This document shows, piece by piece, positions 1 through 8,968 of a DNA stretch of 46,246 nt (the stretch's first letter is position 1; every line of letters begins with the position of its first letter). The stretch spans positions 1 through 46,246 of the forward strand of contig CAKPWR010000015.1 of assembly GCA_934196725.1 (NCBI GenBank), in the 5' to 3' direction. The notes beneath the pieces were generated by a model. That model worked only from the letters and a program-made list of their open reading frames with translations, did not search any database and was not told where the DNA came from. The translations under genes were made by a program, and so were the position numbers. This stretch comes from an uncultured Prevotella sp. (GTDB lineage Bacteria > Bacteroidota > Bacteroidia > Bacteroidales > Bacteroidaceae).

Positions 1-1374
1 ATTCCGAAGGATGCCTTCTTCGCTCATCAGGTGATGTGGGATGGCTGGATATCTCCAGAAAAGGATGCCACCTACATCGTGGGCCATTGGAACTACAAGC
101 CAGGCACCATCAAGCAGACAGAATATGTGGTAAGTACCGGCGACGAGGTAGAACTCTTCGTCAACGGCAAGAGCCTGGGCATGGGCGAACGCAGCAACCA
201 GTGGCTCTTCACCTGGAAGAACGTACCTTTCGAGGCAGGAAAGATTGAGGCTGTGGCTTATACATACGATAAATCAGACAAGAAGTCTGATAAGAAATCT
301 GATAAGAAGTTTGCCAAGAAGGAGACAAGCCGTTATGCCATCGAGACAGCCGGCGAGCCTCATCACATCAAGCTCACCAGCATCCAGAACCCGGAAGGTT
401 TCAAGGCTGATGGTGCCGACATGGCGCTCATCCAGGTAGAAGTAGTTGATAAGCAGGGCAGACGCTGTCCGCTCGACAACCGCACCATCCACTTCAACTA
501 TCAGGGCGAAATGGAATGGATTGGCGGATTGGCTACTCCTAACGAGGAAACCAAGAAGGAACTTGCAGCCAAGAAGCAGAGCCTCGTGGTAGATAAGAAC
601 GAGACCGCAGAACAGAAGGCAGCCCGCAAGGCAGCCGATATTCTCGATTCTACAGATAGCGACAACACCTTCGACAATTACATCGGAAAGATTGATTTGC
701 CTGTAGAGTGCGGTGTAAACAGAATTTTGATTCGCAGCACCGTGAACCCAGGAAACATCACAATCTGCGCTGGTGCTGATGGCATCAAGGGCGTAGCGAG
801 CATCAACTTGCAGACCCAGAAGGTAGATATCGAGCACTATCTGCCTCAGTTCAGCTTGAAGGGCGACCTTTCTCGTGGAGAAACTCCATCTACCCCATCC
901 TATACAGATATCAAGGAGACCATCGATATCTCTGGTGCCATAGCAGGCGTTAACCAGGAAGATACCCAGAAGACCTTCGACGACGACGAAACTTCTGAAT
1001 GGAAGAGCGATGGCAAGCCTGAGAATGCATGGATTACCTATCAGTTTGCCAAGAAAGAGAAGGTGGATGAAATCACCGTGAAGCTCACGGGTTGGAGAGA
1101 CAAGATGTATCCACTCGCCATCTTTGCCGGCAAGAAGAAGGTTTGGGAGGGTTACACCTACGCCTGCCTCGGCTATGTTCACATCAAGATAGACAAGCCG
1201 GTGAAGGCGAAGGATATCACCATCAGGATGATGGGCGATGCCAAGAGCAAGACCCAGCTCAGCGATACCAAGGAGTTGGCGGGCGGCAAGGCAAGCACCC
1301 TCGATTTCATCGGAATCAAGAAGGGCAAGCCGGTATTGAGAATCGTAGAAATTGATTTTCTGAAGAACAAGTAA
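1..1374 (+). CDS. GH2-family glycosidase, C-terminal part (5' end outside window)
   Basis: The frame is open from base 1, so this is the 3' end of a longer gene. The first ~65 residues resemble the beta-sandwich domain that follows the TIM barrel in Bacteroidetes GH2 enzymes (DUF4982-like; motif VELFVNGKSLG, W-x-V-F-x-G). A Lys/Asp/Ser-rich linker with a repeated KSDK unit (about residues 90-105 of the visible part) leads to an invertebrate-intimin/Big-like domain. The last ~130 residues look like an F5/8 type C (discoidin-like) carbohydrate-binding fold, with an FDDDETSEWKSDG start. The catalytic barrel is not visible, so beta-galactosidase versus beta-glucuronidase cannot be decided. It is probably exported and would act on side chains of the pectic substrate. 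It converges on the regulator gene at a shared terminator. Confidence 0.75.
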   Translation: MPKDAFFAHQVMWDGWISPEKDATYIVGHWNYKPGTIKQTEYVVSTGDEVELFVNGKSLGMGERSNQWLFTWKNVPFEAGKIEAVAYTYDKSDKKSDKKSDKKFAKKETSRYAIETAGEPHHIKLTSIQNPEGFKADGADMALIQVEVVDKQGRRCPLDNRTIHFNYQGEMEWIGGLATPNEETKKELAAKKQSLVVDKNETAEQKAARKAADILDSTDSDNTFDNYIGKIDLPVECGVNRILIRSTVNPGNITICAGADGIKGVASINLQTQKVDIEHYLPQFSLKGDLSRGETPSTPSYTDIKETIDISGAIAGVNQEDTQKTFDDDETSEWKSDGKPENAWITYQFAKKEKVDEITVKLTGWRDKMYPLAIFAGKKKVWEGYTYACLGYVHIKIDKPVKAKDITIRMMGDAKSKTQLSDTKELAGGKASTLDFIGIKKGKPVLRIVEIDFLKNK

Positions 1375-1413
1375 GAAAGAGTTCTTCAAGAACGATATGA
1401 TTTCATCAAAGTA

Positions 1414-1453
1414 ATAGATAATAGTATAGATAATAATATAGATAATAGTAAGA
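1414..1453. repeat. short AT-rich tandem repeat (ATAGATAATA unit)
   Basis: An AT-rich stretch with about three imperfect copies of ATAGATAATA(G/A)T follows the GH2 stop codon and runs up to the terminator hairpin. No function is apparent; replication slippage is the simplest origin. Confidence 0.5.
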
Positions 1454-1500
1454 AAAGAAAGCTAGCTACTTCAGTTGAAGCAACTAGCTTTCTTTTTTTA
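1454..1500. terminator. bidirectional intrinsic terminator
   Basis: AAAGAAAGCTAG (1454-1465) pairs perfectly with CTAGCTTTCTTT (1484-1495), with an inner CTTC/GAAG stem. A T-run follows on the plus strand, and an A-rich flank gives a T-run on the minus strand. It lies between the convergent GH2 and regulator genes and can serve both. Confidence 0.85.
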
Positions 1501-1519
1501 TTTCATTCAATTCATCAGA

Positions 1520-4500
1520 TTATTTGCCTGTTCGATACTTCGTTGGACTCACGCCAAAGAAGTTCTTAAACGACTTACTGAAGTAATACGGATCGTCAAT
1601 ACCTACCTGATATCCCACTTCGGCAACCGTAAGTCTATCATCCTTCAAAAGTTCTGCCGCCTTGTTCATGCGCAGGGTGCGGATGTAATCATTCGGTGTG
1701 GTACCCGTAATACTCTTCATCTTCTTGTAGAAGGTGGTGCGACCATATCCCATACTCTCGGCAAAACTGTCGATATTGAGCTGCGGATCTGTGATATGCT
1801 CAGCAAGCCAGGCATCCAGCACAGCTTGGAATTTCTTGTCCTGTTCGTCCCTGATTACCTCAGGAGCCACAGCCTTGGCGCTACCTGCAGGTTGCTGTCC
1901 ATACACCTGCTTCAAATGGTTTCGCTGTTCCAGAAGCTGACAACAGGTGGCTATCAGGATGTCGGTATGGAATGGCTTCTCTATATAAGCATCCGCTCCT
2001 GCATCTATGCCCTTCAGTTTCTTGTCGTCTGCAGTAAGTGCCGTCAATAAGATAAAAGGTAAATCGGCAAGAGTAGAATCACTTCTCACCTTCTTCACCA
2101 ACTGATATCCACTCATTCTAGGCATCATCACGTCACTCACTACCAAGTCAGGCTTCTGTTCCTGCATTTTTTCCCAAGCTTCCTGCCCATCAGCAGCCAG
2201 ATCTATCTCGAAATAACGCTGCAACTCGTTCTTCAGGAACTCCCTCACATCATTATCATCCTCTACCACGAGTACCCGATAATGATTCAGCGGCTTAGGC
2301 GGCATCTCCCGGTATTCCATCTCCAGGGCAGTGCGCGGCTTGCTGTTCTCCTCCTGTGTCACCGCATTATCCACAGCCATGAAGTCTTTCTCCTCATACA
2401 CCTTTTCATCCACAGGCAGTTCAACACGGAAGATACTGCCATGAGGCTGATTGTCGTGATAAGAGATTTCTCCATGATGCACACGCACCAGTTCTGCCGT
2501 AAGATGCAAACCGATGCCGATGCTATCGTGTGAATAACTGCTGCGGTTGAAACGCTGGAAGAGCAAGTCTTGCTTCGCTTTCTCAATCCCTACTCCCGTA
2601 TCTTCTACCGATATGAGCAAATGCTGATTGGCATTCAGCGATACGCGCAGAGCCACATCCCCATGACTCGGGGTATATTTCAGCGCATTCGATAGGAGAT
2701 TGTAGATAATCTTGTCCAGATAGTTGCGATCCACATACATCTCGAAACTCTTGTCGAAAGGCAGGAACATAAAGTTGATATGCTTACCCTCGGCAATATT
2801 ACTGAAGTTCAAGAAGATGTCTTGCAGAAAGGCGATGACATCCGTTTTCTCCAAGGCAAGCTGCAGCTTGTCGTTCTGCATCTTTCTGAACTCCAGGAGC
2901 TGGTTGATGAGTCGCATCATTCTCTCCACGCTCTTCGCCATCGACGAGAGTGGCTGCTTCATCTCTCCCGGCATCTTATCCACGGTCTTGAGTCGGTCCA
3001 TATCACCCTTAATGATCGTAAGCGGCGTACGGAACTCGTGCGAGATATTGGTGAAGAAGCGAAGTTTATACTCCGTGAGCTGGTTTTCCACTTTCACCTT
3101 GTTGCGCAGATTGTTGATACGGCGGAAGTTGACATATACATAATAGATGGCGAGCGCCACGAGTGCTATATATATAAGGTATGCCCACCAGGAGGCATAG
3201 AAAGGCGGGCGCACCTCTATCTTGAGCGTCACTTCTTCTGGCGACCACACGCCGTTGGCATTGCAGGAACGCACGTGCAGGGTATAATGCCCCACCGGCA
3301 GATTGCGATATTGCGCAAAGTTGATGCGCGAGAGATTGCTCCAACCCTTGTCATACCCCTTGAGATAATAGGTGAATGAGCTACCATTCTTCTTGGCATA
3401 ATAGAAATCCGAGAAATAGAAGGTGAGCGAATTCAGATGATAGCTGATGGAGAATTCCCGGGCGCGGGTCAGTGTACCATCCAATCGTGCCTCGTCTTCT
3501 TCCAACTCTCCTATAGAGATGCCATTTGCCTCTATCTTGGTAATCGCCAGAGGGAAAGCAGGCTTGCTCTCGTGGATATCACCCGGATTGAAGGTCATCA
3601 CACCATGATGGGTGGCAAAGGCAAGGTTGCCATTATCCAACTCCACAGCATTATCCTCCGTACAGGCATTTTCCAATGAGTTGGCACCAAAATAGAAGTT
3701 ATTGAACGTACCCTTGCGGAAACGGGAGATACCGTTATCAGTGCCTAACCACACATCTCCCGACTGTCGATGTTCCACGATGCTCTGCACATTGTTATCT
3801 GCCAAGCCATCACGGGTGGTATAAGTAATGGTATCCTTTCCATCTATCATCTTCACACCGTTTCCGATGCTTCCTATCCATATTCTTCCCTTGCTGTCCT
3901 CATACACGCTATGCACCTCATCGTTCACCTGGTCTGTAGGCGAAACATGAATCATCTGAAAAGCCTTGTGGTTACGCAATATTTCATCGGGATTGAAACG
4001 CAAGGCTCCCCGGCTGGTGCAAAGCCAGATATTGCCCTGCTTATCCATCTCCATGTTGCGAGCCTGCAACGACTTACTCTCTATCACATGAACAAACTTC
4101 CCGTTCAGATAAACTTCCAGTCCTGCATCGAAAAGCGAAACCCACATGCGGTTCTTCCTGTCAAAGAGAATATCGCTGAGTTTACCCTTTCCCAAAGATG
4201 CAGGATTATCAGAATGCACATGATTCCTGCCACCATCAACATCGAAGATTCCATTCTTGCGAGTACCCACATAAAGCTTACCCTTGGCATCCTGAGCCAC
4301 AGCTGTTACATCATCATGATAGCTATCAAAAGACCGAAGGTTCTTCAACAGTCCATCTGCCACCTTACTGCCATTCTGCATGTTGCTGATATAAAAACTC
4401 TTGCCCACACGCTTGAGAAGGCGAACATCATCTTCGTGATTGATACCCGACCTATCACCATTATAATATAGATAGCGGGCCTCAGATTGGGCAAAGTTGA

Positions 4501-5599
4501 TGACATACACACCCATATTCTCCAGAGATACCCAGAGATTATGTGCCTTATCTACAAAAGGGGTATATACATAAGGCGATGGAAGAAGGTCGGCATACGA
4601 CTCCAGCTTTTCCTTTTGGGTGTCATAAGAGAAGAGTCCATGTCCATAGGTGGAAATCCATAATTTTCCATCACTTGCGGCATAAAACTGATAGCGTGGC
4701 TCACTGTTCAACTGCAAGAGATGCTGATTATAGATGCCCTCGAAATGATAAGTCTTCTTAGATGTAAGATAGAAGACATCACTGCCATCCAAGGCCAGAA
4801 TGATGGCATTGCCCATGTTATCCAGCACCACATGAGGCTGCTTAGGATTGTAAACAGAACGAACCAGCTGTCTTGATTCTATCAGATACTGATAGATACC
4901 ATCATTGGTGGTCAGGAAGATAGATCCACCCCAGTAGGAAGCCTCCATTACCTTGCGTACCGATTTATTGACGAAGGCAGAAAAGATATTAACAAACTTA
5001 CCATTTTTATATTGATAGATGGTACCATCACCAGCCACCAGAAGTTCCTTCTTTCCTGCCTGAATGTAGTTGATTACATCAGAAACAGGGAGCGACATTT
5101 TGACTGAGGCAAAGTTCTTTCCATCAAAACGGATACGCTTTCCCTCACCCTTCTCGTTCCAAACCATCATTTCTGAAGCAGAAAGAAAGGTATAACCTTT
5201 GACGGGTTGGCTATAGCTGCCATTGCCCGTGAAATCTACAAAGGCATTTTTCTCAATATCGTAGCAGCAATAGAGGCGACCACGAAGACGAATCCACAAG
5301 AATCTGTCTCCCCATGTCTTGATTCCTAAAATACGGGAATCCTGCATGAACTTACGGTTGCCCTCAGTAGATGGCTTCAACACTTCGGTTTGATACCCAT
5401 CATAGCGCACCAATCCCGAAGTGGTGGCAAACCAAAGGTAACCATACTTGTCTTGTTGTATCGTACGAACATAATTCGTAGGCAATACATTGTCAACAGA
5501 GAGTTGATATACACTCTGTGCACAAATTTTGAGTGGCAGAAAAGTTGCCAGCAGCAACATTATAAAGCCCTCAATACATAGAATCGTCTTTCTATTCAT
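1520..5599 (-). CDS. hybrid two-component system regulator (HTCS), pectin locus
   Basis: A one-protein sensor and regulator of about 1359 residues. In order it has a signal peptide (about 1-28), two blocks of Reg_prop-type beta-propeller blades, a Y_Y_Y domain (about 700-795), a membrane segment near 802-822 (AYLIYIALVALAIYYVY), HisKA with the phospho-acceptor His854 in SHEFRTPL, HATPase (N-box near 970, NLLSNALKYTP), a receiver with Asp1156 in VVSDVMMPRMSG, and a C-terminal AraC-type helix-turn-helix. The frame stays open further upstream, but Met at 5597-5599 gives a good signal peptide, so I take that start. HTCSs sense an oligosaccharide in the periplasm and switch on the adjacent PUL. 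Its divergent position next to a PL9/SusCD cluster fits an RG-I or pectin oligosaccharide ligand. The ligand itself is inferred from the neighbours. Confidence 0.95.
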   Translation of the reverse strand: MNRKTILCIEGFIMLLLATFLPLKICAQSVYQLSVDNVLPTNYVRTIQQDKYGYLWFATTSGLVRYDGYQTEVLKPSTEGNRKFMQDSRILGIKTWGDRFLWIRLRGRLYCCYDIEKNAFVDFTGNGSYSQPVKGYTFLSASEMMVWNEKGEGKRIRFDGKNFASVKMSLPVSDVINYIQAGKKELLVAGDGTIYQYKNGKFVNIFSAFVNKSVRKVMEASYWGGSIFLTTNDGIYQYLIESRQLVRSVYNPKQPHVVLDNMGNAIILALDGSDVFYLTSKKTYHFEGIYNQHLLQLNSEPRYQFYAASDGKLWISTYGHGLFSYDTQKEKLESYADLLPSPYVYTPFVDKAHNLWVSLENMGVYVINFAQSEARYLYYNGDRSGINHEDDVRLLKRVGKSFYISNMQNGSKVADGLLKNLRSFDSYHDDVTAVAQDAKGKLYVGTRKNGIFDVDGGRNHVHSDNPASLGKGKLSDILFDRKNRMWVSLFDAGLEVYLNGKFVHVIESKSLQARNMEMDKQGNIWLCTSRGALRFNPDEILRNHKAFQMIHVSPTDQVNDEVHSVYEDSKGRIWIGSIGNGVKMIDGKDTITYTTRDGLADNNVQSIVEHRQSGDVWLGTDNGISRFRKGTFNNFYFGANSLENACTEDNAVELDNGNLAFATHHGVMTFNPGDIHESKPAFPLAITKIEANGISIGELEEDEARLDGTLTRAREFSISYHLNSLTFYFSDFYYAKKNGSSFTYYLKGYDKGWSNLSRINFAQYRNLPVGHYTLHVRSCNANGVWSPEEVTLKIEVRPPFYASWWAYLIYIALVALAIYYVYVNFRRINNLRNKVKVENQLTEYKLRFFTNISHEFRTPLTIIKGDMDRLKTVDKMPGEMKQPLSSMAKSVERMMRLINQLLEFRKMQNDKLQLALEKTDVIAFLQDIFLNFSNIAEGKHINFMFLPFDKSFEMYVDRNYLDKIIYNLLSNALKYTPSHGDVALRVSLNANQHLLISVEDTGVGIEKAKQDLLFQRFNRSSYSHDSIGIGLHLTAELVRVHHGEISYHDNQPHGSIFRVELPVDEKVYEEKDFMAVDNAVTQEENSKPRTALEMEYREMPPKPLNHYRVLVVEDDNDVREFLKNELQRYFEIDLAADGQEAWEKMQEQKPDLVVSDVMMPRMSGYQLVKKVRSDSTLADLPFILLTALTADDKKLKGIDAGADAYIEKPFHTDILIATCCQLLEQRNHLKQVYGQQPAGSAKAVAPEVIRDEQDKKFQAVLDAWLAEHITDPQLNIDSFAESMGYGRTTFYKKMKSITGTTPNDYIRTLRMNKAAELLKDDRLTVAEVGYQVGIDDPYYFSKSFKNFFGVSPTKYRTGK

Positions 5600-5636
5600 T
5601 AGCCAGTTTTTTAATCGGTTTATACGAAATGTGTTG

Positions 5637-5644
5637 CAAAAATA
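5637..5644 (-). promoter_or_regulatory. possible -7 box of the HTCS gene
   Basis: On the minus strand this reads TATTTTTG, matching the Bacteroidetes TAnnTTTG -7 box, about 38 bases before the chosen HTCS start. No clear TTTG -33 element at 19-20 bp was seen, so support is moderate. Confidence 0.4.
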
Positions 5645-5703
5645 GCGAAAAAAACTTGTATTCATGTACAAAAACACAAAAAAAGAGATTCTGATGAGGA
5701 TAT

Positions 5704-5720
5704 TTTCCATCATATTGCAC
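5704..5720 (+). promoter_or_regulatory. candidate HTCS operator, copy 1
   Basis: TTTCCATCA-N4-GCAC begins exactly 48 bases before the first base of the -7 box at 5752. The same word at the same distance precedes the -7 box at 10419. A second TTCCAT lies 20 bp downstream (5725-5730), as expected for direct half-sites of an AraC-type activator. Assignment to the HTCS is inference. Confidence 0.55.
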
Positions 5721-5729
5721 AATATTCCA

Positions 5730-5759
5730 TTTGTATCATCACCATTCCTTATACTTTTG
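5730..5759 (+). promoter_or_regulatory. promoter of the first PUL operon
   Basis: TTTG (5730-5733), an 18-bp spacer and TACTTTTG (5752-5759) match the Bacteroidetes -33/-7 consensus. Transcription would start near 5766, leaving a leader of about 90 bases before the ATG at 5856. Confidence 0.6.
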
Positions 5760-5855
5760 CAGCAGAAACTAGACAAGGCATCACCTGAACCAAAAACAAA
5801 CGATAGCCTACCTAGCGAAATATCATTCAATATAAACAATAAAACAACAACAATT

Positions 5856-7106
5856 ATGAAAAAGATTTTCACCCTTATCGCATTAGCCGTTATGGCTATC
5901 GCCCCTAAGTCAGCTTTCGCTCAAGAGGGCATCACCCAAACTACGTATTGGAACTTCGACCAATTTCAGGCAGGAAATGAGAATGTAGCATTTGACACAC
6001 CTGTTAATTATGGCGGACTGTACATTGTTGGACATTCAGGAACTACTGCAGCCACTTCCGTAGCTAAAAGCTTAAAGGATGTCAAATTGGGAGACCAGAC
6101 TTATCAGATTAATTATGGTATTAAATTACCAGGTGCTTATACTAAAGTTATAGCAACCAAGGCTTCTGAAATTACCAAAGATGCCATTGCCTTCGATGCA
6201 GGATGTGCAGGAACACTTTATGTATATGCAGAAGGAACAGATGCAGCTCGTGGCATCATCGTTTACTTCAACGGCGAAGAGAAACAAACATTTAAAAGTG
6301 CAGCTAAGGGCGAGCAGTTCACAGCCAGTGTAACCAACGACCAGGCAGGTACCTATTATATCACAACAGTAAGAGCTGCACAAATCTATGCTGTAAAGTT
6401 TGTTCCAACAAACGAAACTGCTTCTACCAAAAAAATTACTTTGCCTGAGCAGGGTGTCATGACTTTCTCTGATGTTCACGCTTGGACAGTACCTGCAGGT
6501 TTGAAGGCTTACATCGCAGGTGCTCAGAAAACCCAGAAAGACGGAACCATCACTTTAACACTTACTGAGGTTGAGACTATCCCTGCATGCACAGGTGTAA
6601 TTTTTGAAGGCAAGGGTGGCGAGAGTTACAATCTGACATCTACCGACTGTGGTACTGCCATGAAAGAGGATGGTACAAAATCATTGGTTGATCTGAATTA
6701 TGCACTCCGCCCTGTTATCTCAGACTATAACTTGGAGAAAACAGAATTAGCCTATACAGGTGACAAGAATACAGACAGCAAAAGCTTCCACAACTATATT
6801 CTTGGCGTAAAGGATGGCAAGGCTGTATTTGCTCCAACAGAAGCAGGCACACTTGCTGCCGGCAAGGCATACTACAGAATCCGCCGCGACCAGGACAAGC
6901 TTGCCAAGGCTATCAAGGAGGACTCAGCTGCAGCAAAGGTTATTTTCTTCAGCATCGGTGGTAATGATGATACAACAGGCATCAATGGTATTGAGAACGA
7001 AGCTAAGAAGAATGATGGCATCATGTTCAACTTGGCAGGCCAGAAGGTTCAGAAGTCATACAAGGGTATGGTTATCATGAACGGCAAGAAGTTCATCAAC
7101 AAGTAA
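5856..7106 (+). CDS. secreted beta-sandwich protein with C-terminal tag, possible pectin-binding protein
   Basis: A 416-residue protein with a clear signal peptide (MKKIFTLIALAVMAIAP, cleavage near AFA-Q). Met at 5856 is chosen because the longer open frame upstream contains the promoter. Residues ~25-180 (TYWNFDQFQAG onward) resemble the N-terminal beta-sandwich modules seen on Bacteroidales pectate lyases and related secreted proteins. Residues ~190-350 form a second module also found at the end of the CE12 protein of this locus. The last ~40 residues (TGINGIE ... MNGKKFINK) are a short C-terminal tag shared with the first PL9. No catalytic motif was recognised and there is no lipobox. As the first gene divergent from the HTCS it is probably a surface or secreted accessory for substrate binding; that role is inferred. 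Confidence 0.7.
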   Translation: MKKIFTLIALAVMAIAPKSAFAQEGITQTTYWNFDQFQAGNENVAFDTPVNYGGLYIVGHSGTTAATSVAKSLKDVKLGDQTYQINYGIKLPGAYTKVIATKASEITKDAIAFDAGCAGTLYVYAEGTDAARGIIVYFNGEEKQTFKSAAKGEQFTASVTNDQAGTYYITTVRAAQIYAVKFVPTNETASTKKITLPEQGVMTFSDVHAWTVPAGLKAYIAGAQKTQKDGTITLTLTEVETIPACTGVIFEGKGGESYNLTSTDCGTAMKEDGTKSLVDLNYALRPVISDYNLEKTELAYTGDKNTDSKSFHNYILGVKDGKAVFAPTEAGTLAAGKAYYRIRRDQDKLAKAIKEDSAAAKVIFFSIGGNDDTTGINGIENEAKKNDGIMFNLAGQKVQKSYKGMVIMNGKKFINK

Positions 7107-7184
7107 TCAAGCGAATCTTTGGTTCATAGAAACGAAAATTCTGCTCAAAAAAGACAAAAACAACATTTTAAAAAGGCAATCATT

Positions 7185-7361
7185 ATGAAGAAAAAACAAT
7201 ATATCGCACCTCGCATGGAGGTATGCAACATCGAGTTGGAGAATGCAATTCTGGCAGCATCCGGGGTTCAAGGTGACGCTGCAGGAATCGGCTTCGATGA
7301 AGATCCTCTAGCACCAGAGTCAGCCCTCTCTAGAAAGCATAACAGCATTTGGGACGATTAA
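7185..7361 (+). CDS. 58-residue small protein, Bacteroidales KK-x-Y-x-AP type
   Basis: The sequence begins MKKKQYIAPRMEVCNIELEN and continues with an LAASG motif and a Gly/Asp/Pro-rich acidic tail ending in WDD. Small proteins with this start (basic KK, Tyr, Ala-Pro, an amphipathic stretch, then Ala-Ser-Gly) are frequent and mostly uncharacterised in Bacteroidales. It has no signal peptide or transmembrane helix. It lies 78 bp behind the secreted protein and is followed directly by a terminator hairpin, so it is the last complete gene of the short transcript. The longer in-frame upstream extension to 7119 looks like leader sequence. A peptide precursor or small regulator is possible, but no maturation enzyme lies nearby. 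Function unknown. Confidence 0.65.
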   Translation: MKKKQYIAPRMEVCNIELENAILAASGVQGDAAGIGFDEDPLAPESALSRKHNSIWDD

Positions 7362-7393
7362 AAGTTTAAGAGTAAATTTGTTTCTATAAATGT

Positions 7394-7437
7394 AAACCTC
7401 TCCATATTTTTTTCAATATGCGAGAGGTTTTCTTTTT
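7394..7437 (+). terminator. terminator or attenuator after the small protein
   Basis: AAACCTCTC (7394-7402) pairs with GAGAGGTTT (7422-7430), extended inside by CATAT/ATATG, followed by TCTTTTT. No convincing promoter lies between it and the PL9 start at 7485, so the lyases may depend on read-through past it. Confidence 0.8.
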
Positions 7438-7484
7438 AAAACTCACTTTTTTTATTCGTCAAAACAATCATAAAAAGCAATAAC

Positions 7485-8960
7485 ATGACAAACAATTTGA
7501 AAAAACTTATTTCCTTTGCATCTTTGATGGCATTATCGCTTCAACTTCATGCCATCAACTACTACATTTCCCCAACCGGAAATGACAACAATGCAGGAAC
7601 TAGAGAAGATGCACCTCTCGCCTCTCTGACCACTGTCCAGAAGAAAATAAAGGCAGGTGACAAGGTATATATTCTGCCAGGAACCTACCAAGTGAAAGAA
7701 AACGAGATGATGGATAAGACATCCAGCAACATATGGGACATCATCTTCGATTTCGCTACCAGCGGAACAGCTGATTCACCTATTATATATAAAGGTGTAC
7801 AGGATGCACAAGGCAATCGACCCGTGTTCGACCTCTCTGCCATCAATACCGGCAAAAGACTCACCGGATTCTATATCCGCGCCAAATATCTGGAGCTCTC
7901 CAACTTCGAGGTTATCGGCATCAACGTTCCCAAATCGTCGAGCAATACCCAATCAGAAAACATCCGTATCAACGGAGGAAGCTACTGCAGATTCGATAAC
8001 ATCGCAACCCACGACGGTATGGGAATCGGATTCTATCTTACAGGACGTTCGGCACATAACATCATCAGCCATTGCGATGCCTACAACAATTTCGACTCCG
8101 TGAACATCTCTGTAAACAATGGCGGCAACAGCGACGGATTCGGCTGTCATGTCAACGCTAACTGCGAAGGCAACGTATTTGAATATTGCAGAGCCTGGCA
8201 AAACAGTGACGACGGATTCGATTTCATCAACTGTCAGTCGGCAGCCACAGCCAGATACTGCATAGCCTACCGCAATGGTTTCGACAAAGACGGCAACAGG
8301 CGTGCCGACGGCAATGGTTTCAAGGCAGGAGGTTACGGTATGGGCAAGGAAGTGAAAATCTCCTCTGTGCCGATGCACGAGGTGAGCCACTGCCTGTCGG
8401 TGGGCAACAAAGCCAATGGTTTCTATTCCAACCACCATCTAGGCGGCGTCAAGTTCGACCATAATTCAGCCTACAGGAATGGCAGTTATAACTACTCTTT
8501 CGTCAACCGTAAAGGAAGTTCTCTTGATGATGCCATTGATGTGGATGGCTACGGGCACATCGTAACCCATAATATCTCCTACAAATCAAGCAAGATAGTG
8601 AAATCCATCGACATCAGCCAATGCACCATCCAGGACAACTCATTTACCTGCACCGGCAACGTATGGGAGAATGAAACTTTCAATGACTCCGATTTCTACA
8701 GTCTGAATCTTGAAGAGTTAACAGCAGCAAGAAATACAGACGGCAGTCTGCCAACCATCAACTTCATGCGATTGAAAGATGAAAGCAAAGACTATGGCTA
8801 CGGAACTTTCAATACAGATTCTGCAACCACGGGCATAGGCAATATCACCGTCAATCCATCAAAAGCCGGATACTACTTCACCCTGGATGGCAAGCGGGTG
8901 ACTCATCCACTCCGCAACCACCTATATATCCGCAACGGAAAGAAATTCATCAATAAATAA
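7485..8960 (+). CDS. PL9 family polysaccharide lyase 1 (pectate / RG-I lyase), secreted
   Basis: A 491-residue right-handed beta-helix protein with a signal peptide ending near QLHA. It carries the PL9 signature. Asp217 (GGNSDGFGCH), Asp242, Asp243 and Asp246 (NSDDGFDF) match the calcium-binding aspartates of Pel9A, and Lys280 (ADGNGFKAGG) matches its catalytic base, with near-identical spacing. PL9 enzymes cleave polygalacturonate or RG-I by beta-elimination; the neighbouring CE12, GH105 and GH106 favour RG-I. The last ~40 residues are a C-terminal tag ending NGKKFINK, shared with the secreted protein at 5856-7106 and reminiscent of type IX secretion/sorting tails. The next PL9 follows after 8 bp, so the two are co-transcribed. 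Confidence 0.9.
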   Translation: MTNNLKKLISFASLMALSLQLHAINYYISPTGNDNNAGTREDAPLASLTTVQKKIKAGDKVYILPGTYQVKENEMMDKTSSNIWDIIFDFATSGTADSPIIYKGVQDAQGNRPVFDLSAINTGKRLTGFYIRAKYLELSNFEVIGINVPKSSSNTQSENIRINGGSYCRFDNIATHDGMGIGFYLTGRSAHNIISHCDAYNNFDSVNISVNNGGNSDGFGCHVNANCEGNVFEYCRAWQNSDDGFDFINCQSAATARYCIAYRNGFDKDGNRRADGNGFKAGGYGMGKEVKISSVPMHEVSHCLSVGNKANGFYSNHHLGGVKFDHNSAYRNGSYNYSFVNRKGSSLDDAIDVDGYGHIVTHNISYKSSKIVKSIDISQCTIQDNSFTCTGNVWENETFNDSDFYSLNLEELTAARNTDGSLPTINFMRLKDESKDYGYGTFNTDSATTGIGNITVNPSKAGYYFTLDGKRVTHPLRNHLYIRNGKKFINK

Positions 8961-8968
8961 CAAGCATC

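Noticed and set aside
274..1389. A 371-codon minus-strand frame under the GH2 gene
   Set aside because: No motif or start context; it mirrors the codon bias of the sense gene.
7119..7184. Longer start for the small protein
   Set aside because: The extension is basic, Lys/Gln-rich and leader-like, and the KKKQYIAP start at 7185 matches the usual form of this protein type.
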